A DNA stretch of 64,000 nucleotides from contig NC_081551.1 in the NCBI RefSeq assembly GCF_901000735.1, positions 12,965,700 to 13,029,699 of the forward strand, given 5' to 3'. This DNA comes from Corylus avellana. Its lineage: Eukaryota; Streptophyta; Magnoliopsida; Fagales; Betulaceae. Position numbers and translations under genes: made by a program. Positions 1 to 11,003 of the stretch are shown in pieces. Under the pieces are notes generated by a model. That model worked only from the letters and a program-made list of their open reading frames with translations. It made no database searches and was not told the DNA's origin. The first letter of the stretch is position 1; each line of letters begins with the position of its first letter.

Positions 1-646
1 GAGGGGTTTGAGTCACAAAGGGGGTGACCTATGGGCTAGATTAGAATACTGATAGGTGAGTGGAGCCGCCAAAAGGGAAAGGGCAACCATCAGGTCAGTG
101 TTAATAGAGTGGGCCATTGTGGACGTCGGCCACGGAAACACGGTGGTATGTTACGATCCTAGTGTCCAACATGGCTTAAGTCTAATCTTAACTATGTGTG
201 TATAAGTTCTTGGGCACCCTTCCCTTGTAAGCCAGTTTTCAAGGGTGAGTTCTACCCAAGGTTTGTAACATGAACACTCACATATCTATGTATGTATATG
301 ATGTGGTTTATTGAGTTTCCAATATATTTTTTTTCTCAGAGACCATTAAGAAAGAATTTTAAATTGAAATCAAATTTTGAACTCTTGATAACGAATAATA
401 TGCATTTATTTGCTCATTAAAACTCTTATGATCATATGCATAAAATAATAGGGTTAAGAGTATTTTCACAAAATCCTAGCAATTAGAAGGAAAAAAAGAC
501 AAAAAAAGAAAAAGCTAACTTAATAGCAAAAAAAAAAAAAAAAAAAAAAATCTACACTCATCTATTTCATGATTATTTCTTTAATGATTGCATGTGTTTA
601 ATATGATGTTCTCATGTTTACTATGAAATATATTTAATGTTTGAGA

Positions 647-677
<31 letters not shown>

Positions 678-1020
678 TGAAAACTTTCTATATTTCACTC
701 AAAACTATATAGGTTCATAAATGCTAATTTTATATATTGGTTTTGTTTGGACACTAATTTCTGCCCACCACCCCCATGAAATCCTTTTCTATTTTATTTT
801 CCACCACCCATGGAAAGTTTGAAACATGTGAATGATTTGGTCAGCAAGTCTCAAGATGGGCATTCTGAGTTTATTGGCTTTTACTTTGGTGCGGGTTGCT
901 TTATAGATCTTTCTTATTCCTCTATTTTTTTCTCAATTACCTATGACTTTTATTGAAGCCTTTGAGCTATCTTAAGAGACATTACTTTTGTCCTTGCTAG
1001 GGTTTCTCTGAGACACTCTT
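1..1020. other. Unassigned AT-rich DNA
   Basis: I recognise no gene here. The stretch holds an A23 run (528-550) and a T25 run (647-671). The last part, 900-1060, may be the 5' untranslated region of the LINE that follows, but I cannot fix its start. Confidence 0.5.
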
Positions 1021-1060
1021 AGAGAAAAACTAGGCTAGAGGGTTTAGTCTTCTACCAGCT

Positions 1061-1945
1061 ATGAACGTGAAGGAAGGGGGAAGGTTGTTGATGATGGGGG
1101 ACGATCTGGGGACTTTGTGTGGAAGGATCTCTCTCATAGGGGGTGAAAAAATTGGAATTACAATAATTGAAGGTGAGATAGAAGATGGTAGGGTGACAGG
1201 AGAACGATGCCTAATTGGTAGAATTGGAGATAAGAAGAAAGTTAATAAAGAAGCTTTCAGGACTGTACTATCCCGAATATGGAGAACGGTGGGCTATGTG
1301 GTGTTCAAAGAAGTCTAGGATAATGTATGGTTATTCGAATTTACGGAGTTTGAGGACAAAAAGAGGGTTCTTGAACGTAGACCATGGTCCTTTGATCATC
1401 AAATCCTGGTGTTGAATGACTTTGATGGGAGCGTCCCACTGGCTCAGGCGGAGTTTACTCATTCTCCATTCTGGATTCAAGTGCATGATATGCCTTTGAT
1501 CTGTATGAACAAAGGGGTGGGTACCAGAATAGGAGAATCTCTTGGAGACCTTGAAGACATCGATGTGGCGGGAGATGGTATAGGGTGGGGAAGGTGCTTG
1601 CGTCTTCGGGTAAACATTCACAAACCGCTTGAGAGTGGCAGAGCATTAAATTTGGGGAGGAAAACATATTGGGTGACTTTCAAATATGAAAAGCTCCTTT
1701 TGTTTTGCTATAATTGTCGAAGAATTCTGCACGGAGGATGTGGGTGTGACAAACGGTCATCTCAACGACGGCATGAGGAGGATGGAGTGAAACCCAGGGG
1801 AGTGTCGCTACAGGTTGAGGATCTTAGACGGAAATTCAGTGGAGGAGTAGGTGGAAGGGATTCTCTAGATGGCAGCTGGGACTGTGACGGTGGGGCAAGA
1901 CAGAAGGGAGGATTCCAAAAGGAAAGGTCCGAAAATCAGGGGTAG
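1061..1945 (+). pseudogene. LINE ORF1 (Gag-like RNA-binding protein)
   Basis: About 294 codons in one frame, broken by a TAG at 1316-1318. The N-terminal two thirds resemble the DUF4283 domain of plant LINE ORF1 proteins: KKRVLERRPWSFDHQILVL is followed by FWIQVHDMP. The domain ends in the linker YWVTFKYEKL and a knuckle beginning CYNC (about codons 217-230). The usual His of the CCHC knuckle is not clearly in place, since GGCGC follows, so the finger is probably damaged. ATG 1061 is the first in-frame start. In intact LINEs this protein binds the element RNA. It is a pseudogene because of the internal stop. Confidence 0.75.
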
Positions 1946-2542
1946 TCAACATAGCAATAATCGGGAAAAGGGAGTGCTTTGATGAGGAGGTTTCTTTCCA
2001 TTCTGAGGTTAGAAGAATCCAAGCTAATAAGGCGCGTCCAGATTTTATGGAACATAATGGGGAGAGTCATAATGAATTTAATGAAGGGCCATATGGCGTC
2101 ATGACAGACTATGAGGTGCGACCAGGTGTACTAAGCAAGGAGAGGGGCAGTAACGTTTCAAAGGGGCTTATCACCGAAGGGGAATGCAGCCAATCTTCTG
2201 CATCCATGCAATTCTGCAGCCAGCCCCATCCAACCATGCAGGAGACCTTGAATGCAAAGAGAACAACAATGCAGGTGGGGCCTGTTAAGGAAAATCAAAT
2301 GGAAGCTATGGAGGAACAAGGGTATTTGCTGCAAGAGGAGACATCCAATCCCTTGATTGTGAGTTTGGGTAACAGTAAACTAGATGGGAGGCGAGAAGGG
2401 AAACATTTGCAGAAGTGAAAATGGCAGGCCCGAGAGAAGGGGGTCAAACGAGCCACTCCATCAAAGGTGTCAGGAAGTACTCAAAAAAGAAAATTACTCA
2501 AAGAGGAGGAAGGAAAGGAAGGAGCAGACAAGCGGAGGAAGA

Positions 2543-4562
2543 ATGAGAAGGGTATGGGGTAGCTTGAAGTGGACGGAAATTTATTGGCGGAGGCTTGGGA
2601 ACCCCGGGATAGTTCGAGACCATAGCCAGTTGGTTAAGGAGAAGAAGCCCAGCTTTTTGTTTCTTATGGAGACAATTAGCAACCGAAAACATATGGAATG
2701 GATTAGAGGGAAATTGGGGTTTACAAGTTTGTTTGTTGTTGATCCTAGGGGAAGGAGTGGTGGTCTCGCATTATTATGGAAGAATGTCAATGAGTTGGAG
2801 ATTTAGAATTACTCACAAAGGCATATCAATGCCATTGTGACATTAGAGGAGGATAGTGGCCCTTGGAAGCTGACTAGGTTCTATGGCAATCCGGAGAGTG
2901 AAAAACAAAGTGAGTCTTGGGAACTCTTGAATCATCTTAAAATTTTTTCCCCGATCTCATGGATTTGTGTAGGTGACTTTAATGAAATAACACATCAAGA
3001 AGAGAAATTCGGGGGGAACAGATAAAGGGAGGGACAAATGGAGGCTTTCAGATCCACAATTGAGGATTGTTGTTTGGGGGATCTAGGTTCTCAGGACCCA
3101 AGTTCACTTGGACAAATAAGAGGTGTGATGACAATTTCACCCAAAAAAGTCTTGACAGAGCTATGGCTAACAATGGATGGTGTGGGATGCATAGAGGGGC
3201 AAAAGTTGAGGTGATAGTTGTGAGAACGTCTGACCATAACCCTTTACTCGTCAGATTTGAGAATAAAATGAAGTGTGGGGATGGAGGGAGGCGGGGTTTC
3301 AAATTCGAAGCTAGATGGTAGCTTGACCCAGAATGTAGTAAGATTATTGAGGAGGTGTGGAAAGGTTATGGATATCAAGATGGGGCGATGAAGACAGTCC
3401 AAAGGAATCTGGAGCAATGTCAAATCCGTCTTCAAGGGTGGAATAGAAGAAAATATGGTAATGTGGAGAAGAAGATCAAGGAGATGACAAAGCAGTTAAT
3501 TGAACTTTAGAAGAGGGAAGGGAATGTCAACCAAGTAGCCATCAAACAATTGCAGCTAGACATCAAAATTCTTATGGAACTTGAAGACATCAAATGGAAA
3601 CAAAGAGTGAAACAAAATTGGTATCAATATGGAGATAGAAATACACCTTTCTTCCACGCTTGGACGAACAACCGGAGGAGGATAACCAAATGAAACGGGT
3701 GAAAGATGAGGCAGGGATTGAATGGTCAAAAACTGAAGATATTATTAGCCTAGCCTTTATCCAATTCTATCAGAAGTTGTTCTCTACATGAGGCACAGTG
3801 GGAGTGGATGAGTGCTTGGATGGTTTGGAGACACGAGTCATGACTGAGATGAATGAGTGGTTGCTGAGACCATTTGTGGCTGAAGATGTCGAAAGAGCTC
3901 TTTCTCAAATGCATCCCTTAAAATCTTTGGGGCCTGATGGTTTTGCAGCTGGGTTCTACCAAAAGGAGTGGGTCACGGTCCGAAAGGAGGTATGTACTGC
4001 AATTCTAGACTTTTTCAATGAAGGTATTTTTGATGCTATTATTAATTCTACCAATATTCTTCTCATTCCAAAGATAAAAAACCCCTCTCGTATTACTAAA
4101 TTTCGGCCTATTAGCTTATGTAATGTTACTTATAAGCTTATTGCAAAGTGCTTGCTAATAGAATGAAAAAGGTGCTGGCGGATGTTATTTCTCCCAATCA
4201 AAGTGCCTTCATCCCATGGAGATTGATCACGGATAATGTTCTTATAGCTTTTGAGGCCTTATATAGTATGGATACTTGGATGAAAGGGAGGGAAGGGTAT
4301 ATGGCGCTTAAATTAGATATGAGCAAAGCTTATGATAGGGTGGAATAGAACTTCTTGGAGAGTGTTATGAAGAAGATCAGTTTTGCAGACCGATGGATCC
4401 AAATGTTAATGACTTGTGTGTGCAATGTATCATATGCGGTTCTTATTAATGGAGCTCCCTATGGAAAGATTATTCCAACCTGAGGGTTGCGGCAAGGAGA
4501 CCCATTATCACCATATATCTTTATTCGTTGTGCGGAAGGCCTAAGTACAATTCTCAATAAGT
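2543..4562 (+). pseudogene. LINE ORF2 (endonuclease-reverse transcriptase), broken
   Basis: The first in-frame ATG of the domain is 2543. The endonuclease shows LGNPGIVRD and FLFLMET near its start, GDFNE (2972-2986) and the catalytic SDHNPL (3229-3246). The linker WYQYGDRNTPFFH lies near 3615-3655. The reverse transcriptase shows LGPDGF and FYQKEW near 3930-3970, then [22 protein letters not shown] residues and RQGDPLSPYIF near 4490-4530. Stops include TAG 2804-2806 and TAA 3023-3025. There is a frameshift near 3087, and more lesions lie between 3320 and 3800 and near 4160. The sequence ends before the active-site F/YADD and cannot encode an active enzyme. Confidence 0.85.
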
Positions 4563-4617
4563 TTTGCTTCTAGTTTTTCTCTTGTTCTTGAAAAAACTTT
4601 TTGAGTCCACACTCACA

Positions 4618-6168
4618 GTCATTGTTGTGAGCTTTAAAATGATACTCGCAAGTGCATGAGTCGTGTGCAATATAGATTATGCAAGTGCAAGGTCGATCCA
4701 CTAGAAATTGTGTCGTGAAATTCAATTTCTATCTAAATTAATCCTATTTTAACCTAGTTTTGAATTTGATGTGATTTTTTTTGCGCAAAAAGATAAACTA
4801 AATTAAATTGATTAAAACCAAATGATAAAAGCACTAAGGTTTTCAGAATTTACCTTACCAAATTAAAGCATACATTCTCATGTTTTTGTTCATACATCTG
4901 ACAAGCAATTAAACCCTATGCATGTTCTATTGTTTTTATAAAATTAAGGGGAAAATGCAGTTTACCCCCGTAAAGTTTCAGGAGTTTTTCAATTTTAACC
5001 CCAAAGTTCAAAAATTGGCAATCTACCCCCCTGAAGTTTCAAAAATTGGCAATTTAAACCTTCCGTTTAATTTTTCCGTTAAAATTGACGGAAATCTATG
5101 AAATTACATCATTGCCCTTAGGCTTTTTTAAAAAAATTTCCGTCCAATTTAATGGAAAAATTAAACGGAAGGTTTAAATTGCCAATTTTTGAAACTTCAG
5201 GGGGGTAGATTGCCAATTTTTGAACTTTGGGGTTAAAATTGAAAAACCCCTGAAACTTCAGGGGGGTAAACTGCATTTTCCCCTAAAATTAATCTATTGA
5301 AACATTCAATGAATCCATCCTAATTACAAATCACAACGAATATCCAGCTGAGACCAAAACATCCAATGTATCTGTTTGAATTACAAAAAACAATGGATAT
5401 CAAATTTCAATAAAAAGATTCAATGTATCTGTTAGTAACACATTGAATATCCAACATTTAATCAAACAAATAATTAAACAATCAATTAAAAGGGTTTAAT
5501 CTAATAACTGAATTGAAATAGAATATCATATATATATAAATGTCGGAATTGTACGAACATACATGAGAAATATCAAACTAATTAATGGTGAGGCTTCATC
5601 TTTAACCTTAGTTGAAGATTCTAGCCTCTCATAACTACAAAAAGCATAAAAATACTAATTGAATTCATGGAAACAAAGAAACTTACAAAGAGAAATCGTT
5701 TTAGCACTACAAAATGCCAACAAGACGAAAAATACACTGAACGGCGCCTAATTGGTTGTGATTAAAATGAAAACATGGGTATTTAATCTAAAAAGCTAGG
5801 GTTTCAGCGCTGCTAGGTCAGCCCGAGTGTGCTCGATCACACTCTAGTTGCACTAGAGCGTACTCGAGTGTGCTTCAAGTTTTCTGTGTGTTTGGGCTTA
5901 GGCGAGGGTGCACTCGAGCGTGTCCCTGCTGTGCTCGAGCGCAGGTGCGCTCAAGCGTGGTACTGTGTGCTCGATCCCAACTTTCAGAAATGCATTTTTT
6001 TTCCAATTCTTTGGATCTTTCACAATAATACCGCATTTTTCCCATCAGCAACCTGCAAAACAGTAAAACACTAACACTAACCAAAACATCAGAAAATAAT
6101 AAAGCTACAGGCTTAGTAAATGCAAATTAAGGGGCCCAAATATGCAATATTTGGCACTCATCAGTCAT
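4618..6168 (-). mobile_element. Solo LTR (Athila-type) with target duplication gtcat
   Basis: The LTR is 4623-6163 and reads on the minus strand. It has TG...CA ends and a perfect 5-bp duplication, gtcat, at 4618-4622 and 6164-6168. No internal region is present, so it is a solo LTR left by LTR-LTR recombination. A minus-strand TATA-like TTAAATA lies at 5779-5785. Palindromic ctcgagcg-type motifs lie at 5815-5985. It is enlarged by a 336-bp hairpin element. Confidence 0.88.
4939..5292. mobile_element. MULE-like long-hairpin MITE with 9-bp duplication
   Basis: The element is 4948-5283 (336 bp). It starts ggggaaaatgcag and ends with the exact inverse, ctgcattttcccc. The arms of about 140 bp each form an almost complete foldback (4948-5090 with 5140-5283). 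A perfect 9-bp duplication, taaaattaa, flanks it (4939-4947 and 5284-5292). Long terminal inverted repeats plus a 9-bp duplication are the pattern of Mutator-like elements. There is no transposase, so it is non-autonomous. It lies inside the solo LTR and is therefore younger. Confidence 0.88.
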
Positions 6169-6560
6169 CTTTAGTCATCAAAGAGAAGATCATTTGGAGA
6201 AATTTTCACCCCAATTGATGGAAGATCTTGATATTCTTCATCTACAATCAAGTGTTCAAGAAATCTTCGTGAATATGATGAAGAACATAAAGATGTTCTT
6301 AAAGTTCAAGAAGACACGAAGAATGCAAAGAAGGCGAGATGAGTATGGATGAATACTTGAAGTTTACAAGCATGTTGGAACTTCAATTACTTAGTCCAAC
6401 ACCAAAATTAAAAAGAATCAATGGATACTTCTATTACTTCATGCCTAGGAGATGCCGAATCTACATGTAAGTAATTATAACTTATATGTTTGCTTTAGAT
6501 CTAAACAAGTTTATTTTGATGATAAAAGGTCTTGGGGGATCGTGTTTATTTCGCTGCGTA
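6169..6560. other. Unassigned, purine-rich remnant
   Basis: Together with 4566-4617 this is the DNA that received the solo LTR. On the plus strand one frame reads DHLEKFSPQLMEDLDIL from about 6189 and then stops. This could be a degraded coding fragment, but I do not recognise it. Confidence 0.3.
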
Positions 6561-7702
6561 AAATGAAATTTTTTGAAGTTTACTTTAACAAACATACGCA
6601 TCAATCCTAACAGTAGGGAGGTGACCTGGTAGGCCAGCTGCACTCCCATCATCGTCGAGAGCACAAAGGAGCAGAAATCGATGGGGGTCTGCGTCAGGAT
6701 AGCATATAAGGGGAGGGCTTTCTCCCATGTCATGGTGGCAAGACTCTTGACCGGGAGGATCTGACTGATCATGACGTGATAAATGAGCTGATCGTCGTCC
6801 TTGAGGGCGTTGATTTGGAAGCCCCCTCCCCATCCATCTCCATCTGGTGGGGGTGCCCATTGGTGAAGCGCTCAACCATCTGGCCGCGGCTATGAATACC
6901 GTCGACAGGCGATAGGAATCTTTGGTTGGTCACCCTCGATACTCTGACAATGCTACTGATGAGGTCGGGCGTCACCGTGAGAGGTTTGTGTCTAAACTAG
7001 GTCTTGAAAGAGTCGCTGGTCCAATGGTGAATGTTCGTGTAAAACTCGTGAACCAATTGTGTGGTGGCCAGCTGGTGGTCTTCAACCATCGATAGCCATC
7101 CCAGGGCATCAAGTAGTTCCCGTACCCTAGGGACGTTGTTGGCCAAATCGGCCACGTCCATTCCCTGCTCAACTACTATGTTCCGGTTGTCGTAGATAAC
7201 CTGGAATCTAAGCTTTGCCTTGGCGACCCTCAAGCGATTGCGGTCATAGAGGTGGTCGGCATCATCCTTGTTAGTCTCTGTGTTGACCTCAATGTAGGTG
7301 TTGTGCCAAATACCACCTAAATTAATAGGCGAATATTCGATACGTTTTACTCGCAAGTGCACAAGATCAAAGCAATAGTATAGTAGGCAAATACGAGATC
7401 ATTCCCACGAGGATTGGTGATTTTGCTTAGAATTGATTTTCAAATTTAAATATCTTTGAATTGCCATGAATTGAAAGATTAAAAAGAAAATAAGAATAAC
7501 GAAAGGGTTAGGGTTTTGACATCCACCACTAATTAGAATAATTAAGATAACAATTTGCTAATGTTCCAATCATACCGGTAATGCTTTCCAACCTAAGGGC
7601 ATGGTATCTACTCCTTAAGCTATTGATCTCCCTAAGCAACGAATTAGGCATAGTATCTACTCTAATTCTTTTCTTTCTCAATGTATTTGGCATGGTATCT
7701 AC

Positions 7703-8538
7703 TAGGCCTTGTTTGGGAATGCCATTTTTTGGTTTTGAACTCTATTCATTTTTTAGTTTTTTTTTAGTGTGAATATCGAGGAGAAAAAAGAGTTGAGATT
7801 ATGTTTGGATGGTAATTGAAAAAATTAAGTAAAAGTTATAAAAATACATAGTAAAAAAAAATTATTAAAATATTTAAAAAAACAAAATTAAATTTTTTTA
7901 TAAAAAAATTAGGGGCAATTTTGAACCACCCCTAGGGGTGGCCAAACTACCACCGAGGGGTGGATCAGCCACTCCCAGGTGTCTAAAGGTGGCTGAGTCA
8001 CCACCAAGGGGTGGATCGGCCACCCCTAAAACTAATGGTGGTGGTCGAGCCACCCCCAATAGCGATTTTGGGGTGGCTCGGCCACCCCAAAAACTACTTG
8101 GGGGTGATTGCGCCACCCCCATCGGCTACTTGGGCATGTTTGATCCACCACTAGTGTGTAGATTGACCACCTTCGAAGCTAATGGAGGGGTGGTTCGGCC
8201 ACCCCTAGCCGTTACTTGGGGGTGGTTTGCCATCCCCAAATTAGACGGGGTGGGGGTGGCTTGGCCACCCCCATTAGCTTTGGCCATCGAGGGAGGCCGA
8301 TCCTCCCCTGGGGGGTGGATCAGTCACCCTCAAATTCTTAGGGGTGGTCCAGCCACCACATGGGGTGTTCCAGCCACCCTAAATTTGTTATTATTTTTTT
8401 CAATCTTTATTTATAATTTTTATTAATTGGGTTGAAAATTTTTGAGTTGAGTTGAGTTGAGTTTAAAAAATTGCCAAACATGAATTTAGAAAAAATTTGA
8501 GTTTGAGTTAGAGAATCTTGCTTCCCAAACAAGGCCTA
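7703..8538. mobile_element. Terminal-inverted-repeat element, TA duplication, no transposase
   Basis: The element is 7705-8536. It begins ggccttgtttgggaa and ends with the inverse ttcccaaacaaggcc. Sibling LTRs read tctactaagttt across this point, so the duplicated target is the dinucleotide TA (7703-7704 and 8537-8538). A TA target suggests Tc1/mariner-like mobilisation, but the ends resemble PIF/Harbinger-type sequences, so the superfamily is open. The centre is GC-rich and full of palindromes. The 162-codon open frame at 7938-8426 looks like a by-product of these repeats. Confidence 0.75.
7925..8380. repeat. GC-rich palindromic minisatellite
   Basis: About ten diverged units are spaced roughly 35-60 bases apart. 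Each is built around a hairpin such as ggggtggctcggccacccc (8071-8089), i.e. ggggtgg and ccacccc around a short loop. Its base composition differs sharply from the AT-rich surroundings. Confidence 0.75.
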
Positions 8539-9434
8539 AGTTTTTCTTTAAGAAAGCATAAATCTATGGAAATTGACAAACACATAAAGCCTAGGGCAAG
8601 GTATCTACTCTTGGTTCTCCATGTTGATTACCTTAAGAACCCGTGATGAGATTCTTTTGTCACTTTATTAAGCCCAGAACTCGGTCATCCAAATTGACTT
8701 AAATAACACATCCAAACACATGCATATGATGATCAGCCACATTCATATGAGGAATTCAATTAACCAGAAAATAATCAATTTAAATACACCAAAATATGAT
8801 TGTAACAAAGGCGCCAATATTGAAATCCTAAAAAGACATGATTAGGGCTTCAATCTATCCCCTAACAAAATATTAAACTAGACATAATTTAAATAAAACT
8901 AAAACTAAAAAGGAAAAGAAGAAACCGAAAACGCTTCTTGATTGAGCCTCCAATTCTCCTCCCCAAAATTGTAAATTTTTCTCAATGTATGGCCTATTTA
9001 TAGGATTATGAGAACCCTAGAAGTCCTAGAAATCCTAATAAAACCGTAGGTTGTGCTCGATTTCATTGCTTGCAGCTTTTCTCTCAAATTGTCCTTTAAG
9101 CTTGGAAATTTCCAAAAATGCTTTCTTTTCTTCAAAAATCCTAAAAACACAAGAAAACACAAAAACAAGACAAAACATCAAATAATAACAAAACTAAGAG
9201 ATTAATATATGTGAATTAAGGGGCTAGAATATGAAATATTTAGCACTTATGAGTAGGGGGTGCCATAATTGGGGTTGTTGATAGGGGACTCGTCGGAGGT
9301 GGGCTCTTCCATCTCTTAGTCTGAGTTGGAGTCGGGGTCCTGGACCTCCTGAATCGGGGCTCTAGCTTTGGAGAGCCTGTCCCATAAGCGAAGGATGAGG
9401 CTGTTGCGCTAGCCTTGGTCCGAGCCACCGCCAT

Positions 9435-10550
9435 GCATTCAATAAAACACTATCATTACTACTTCTATGTGTGGCCTAAGCAATGACCTACCCCAGCTAT
9501 AAAAAGAGGTTGCCTAGTCCTAGAGACTGGAATTCTCTCCCCCAAGTATCGGGTTAGGGTAAACAAAGTAGGGCTCAGAAATGCATAAGCCTTGGAGATG
9601 CAAGAAGTTTGTGAAAACTCAGTTTTAGTGGAGTTGTAGGCATTGGCTTATAGTTAGGGATATGGTCAGGTGCTCCATAAGCAAAGTTTGAGCATAACAG
9701 TGGGTTTGGTCCTTAAGGGTATTTTGGTCATTTTGGACTTTGTCAAAATATCTAAGTCTGATTGAGTAATAATTGGTGGTCTTCGAAAGTTGGGGTGTGC
9801 TTCAAATTTCAAAATTATTTATGGGGTTCCGATAGACATGGACACCCTAACAGCTGAGGGGTGGGCAATGTTGGATTGTTTGGGGTAGGGGTGTTTTAGT
9901 CATTTCAGATTTGAACAAAATACCAATTTTGATTGAGTAAAATTGATGGCTCAAAGTATTTTGGCATTGCTATGAGGGCAGTCCAAATTGGTGGCGACCT
10001 CAACATTTAAGGGCACTGAGGTATTTAAAATTAGGGATGGGCTATGGGTACTTGGTGATTTTTGAATTCGGACAAAATACCGAAATTTGATCGAGTTGAG
10101 GTTTATAACTTGAGGTATTTGGTACTACCACAAGGGAATTCCTCACAGTGGCGACCTCAAGGTGCAAGGTTACCAAAGTATGAAAATTAGGGTTTCTAAG
10201 GCTAGGGTCATTTTGGTCATTTTTGGATTTGGGCAAAACTTTCCAAATCCAATTGGTCAAGCGGATAGGTCGGGTTTTCAATTGACGGTTTTGAGTCCCA
10301 ATTGATAATGGATCAATTTTATTCCAGGAATTGGAACAAATTGAAAAGAAAAGTATCAAAATAAGGCTGTTGGAATTGATAAAAGAAATCCAATTGAAAT
10401 ACATGAGCATCTATCACAAAATGTACTACTAAGTACAGTGCGTAGCCTAGCTACCCCGTAGCTATCTATCCCAAAAGCTACTCATCCTCTATTGTCTAGC
10501 ACTCCCCGGTAGATTCTTTTGACGGATCTTCTTCGTCCTTGACTAGCACT
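9435..10550. repeat. Four diverged direct repeats, about 160 bp apart
   Basis: No gene is seen. A block of the form 'attttggtca...tttg..caaaat...gattgag' starts near 9722, 9893, 10050 and 10208, with spacings of about 171, 157 and 158 bases. Blocks 2 and 3 are followed by 'ggcgacctca'. The arrangement looks like a decayed tandem repeat, perhaps inside an old LTR or untranslated region. Confidence 0.5.
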
Positions 10551-11003
10551 TCATAGTCCCTGTCGATGTTGGAGAGGAGGCGGCTTCTTTCGTTCTGACC
10601 CAGCTGGTAGGGCTCTTGCATTTAACAATTGAATTTCTTCTTGCTCCATCTTGACGTATTCGTCCACGATTTGAGTCAGATGCTCGTGCATTACCTGCTT
10701 CCTTCCGGTGCTAAGGTAAATGTTAAATCTCCTGGGAATGACTTGGAAATCTTGTACTGCCGATACGCTGCGACGCTTCCATTTAGCCACCGCCTTGCTA
10801 CCCTTGGAGTGTGGTTGCACTTCTCTTCCTAAGGTCCGAGCATATGGTTGAACCTCTTGCCCCCGAAAGGCTTTGGTTGCAATTTTGCGTTTGGTGGAGT
10901 GAGGCTTGTATCCCGATGCATAAGGTCCGTACTCCTCTAGCCACTCGCATACAATTGCCCAACGTCGACATCCATCACGCATCTGAGTGTACATTTGGAT
11001 CAA
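10551..11003 (-). CDS. Hypothetical 150-aa ORF, probably retroelement-derived
   Basis: An uninterrupted frame of 150 residues, rich in Lys, Arg and Gln, starting MIQMYTQMRDGCRRW. It contains EWLEEYGPYASGY and a helical C-terminal part near EQEEIQLLNARALPAG. I recognise no domain. A possible LTR edge (tgtaacaccccc, 11217) and a weak Met-type primer site lie just upstream on the same strand, so it may be the start of a decayed gag. It could also be a chance frame. Confidence 0.3.
   Translation of the reverse strand: MIQMYTQMRDGCRRWAIVCEWLEEYGPYASGYKPHSTKRKIATKAFRGQEVQPYARTLGREVQPHSKGSKAVAKWKRRSVSAVQDFQVIPRRFNIYLSTGRKQVMHEHLTQIVDEYVKMEQEEIQLLNARALPAGSERKKPPPLQHRQGL

Larger units (their letters stand above)
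1021..4565 (+). mobile_element. L1-type LINE, decayed and lacking its 3' part
   Basis: This is a non-LTR retrotransposon remnant. It carries, in order, an ORF1 RNA-binding protein with a zinc knuckle, an apurinic endonuclease domain and the N-terminal two thirds of a reverse transcriptase domain. The 5' boundary is estimated. Homology stops near 4565, just after the RT block RQGDPLSP and before the catalytic F/YADD motif. There is no RT C-terminus, 3' UTR or poly(A). LINEs usually lose their 5' end, so a missing 3' end points to a later deletion. A solo LTR sits 57 bases further on, but it has its own target duplication and did not cause the loss. Confidence 0.85.
7294..9257 (-). mobile_element. 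Solo LTR (Athila-type) with target duplication gtagg
   Basis: The LTR is 7299-9252 on the minus strand, bounded by tgttgtgcc and agcacttatga (terminal ca mutated to ga). A perfect 5-bp duplication, gtagg, is at 7294-7298 and 9253-9257. A minus-strand TATA box (TATAAATA) occupies 8995-9002. The four-hairpin leader module is present; its clearest member has stem gaattag/ctaattc at 7641-7668 with a 14-nt loop. The LTR is enlarged by an 832-bp terminal-inverted-repeat element. Confidence 0.85.
6561..9434 (-). pseudogene. Retroelement accessory protein ('putative plant transposon protein' type), split by a solo LTR
   Basis: Read on the minus strand from ATG 9432-9434, the N-terminus MAVARTKASATASS is followed by an acidic linker, then the solo LTR (7299-9252). 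The domain resumes with RVRELLDALGW, VHEFYTNI, VTPDLISSIVRVSRVTN, and finally LPVKSLATMTWEKALPLY and FCSFVLSTMMG. This matches the large plant-specific family annotated as putative plant transposon protein (Transposase_32 type), which rides in Ty3/gypsy elements. Its biochemical role is not established. Lesions are a frameshift and a TAA in the N-terminal part, a TAG at 6997-6999, a frameshift near 6820 and the LTR insertion. A related copy lies at 25681-26924. Confidence 0.7.

Noticed and set aside
5829..6074. 81-codon frame within the solo LTR
   Set aside because: It covers the palindrome array of an LTR and has an open frame on the other strand as well; low-complexity by-product.
7938..8426. 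162-codon frame rich in Pro and Gly
   Set aside because: It is produced by the GC-rich palindromic repeats (ccaccc/gggtgg) and a matching frame exists on the other strand. No domain.
10551..11003. Considered a host gene
   Set aside because: No domain, no intron structure, and it lies amid decayed retroelement sequence next to a possible LTR edge. Kept only as a low-confidence hypothetical ORF.
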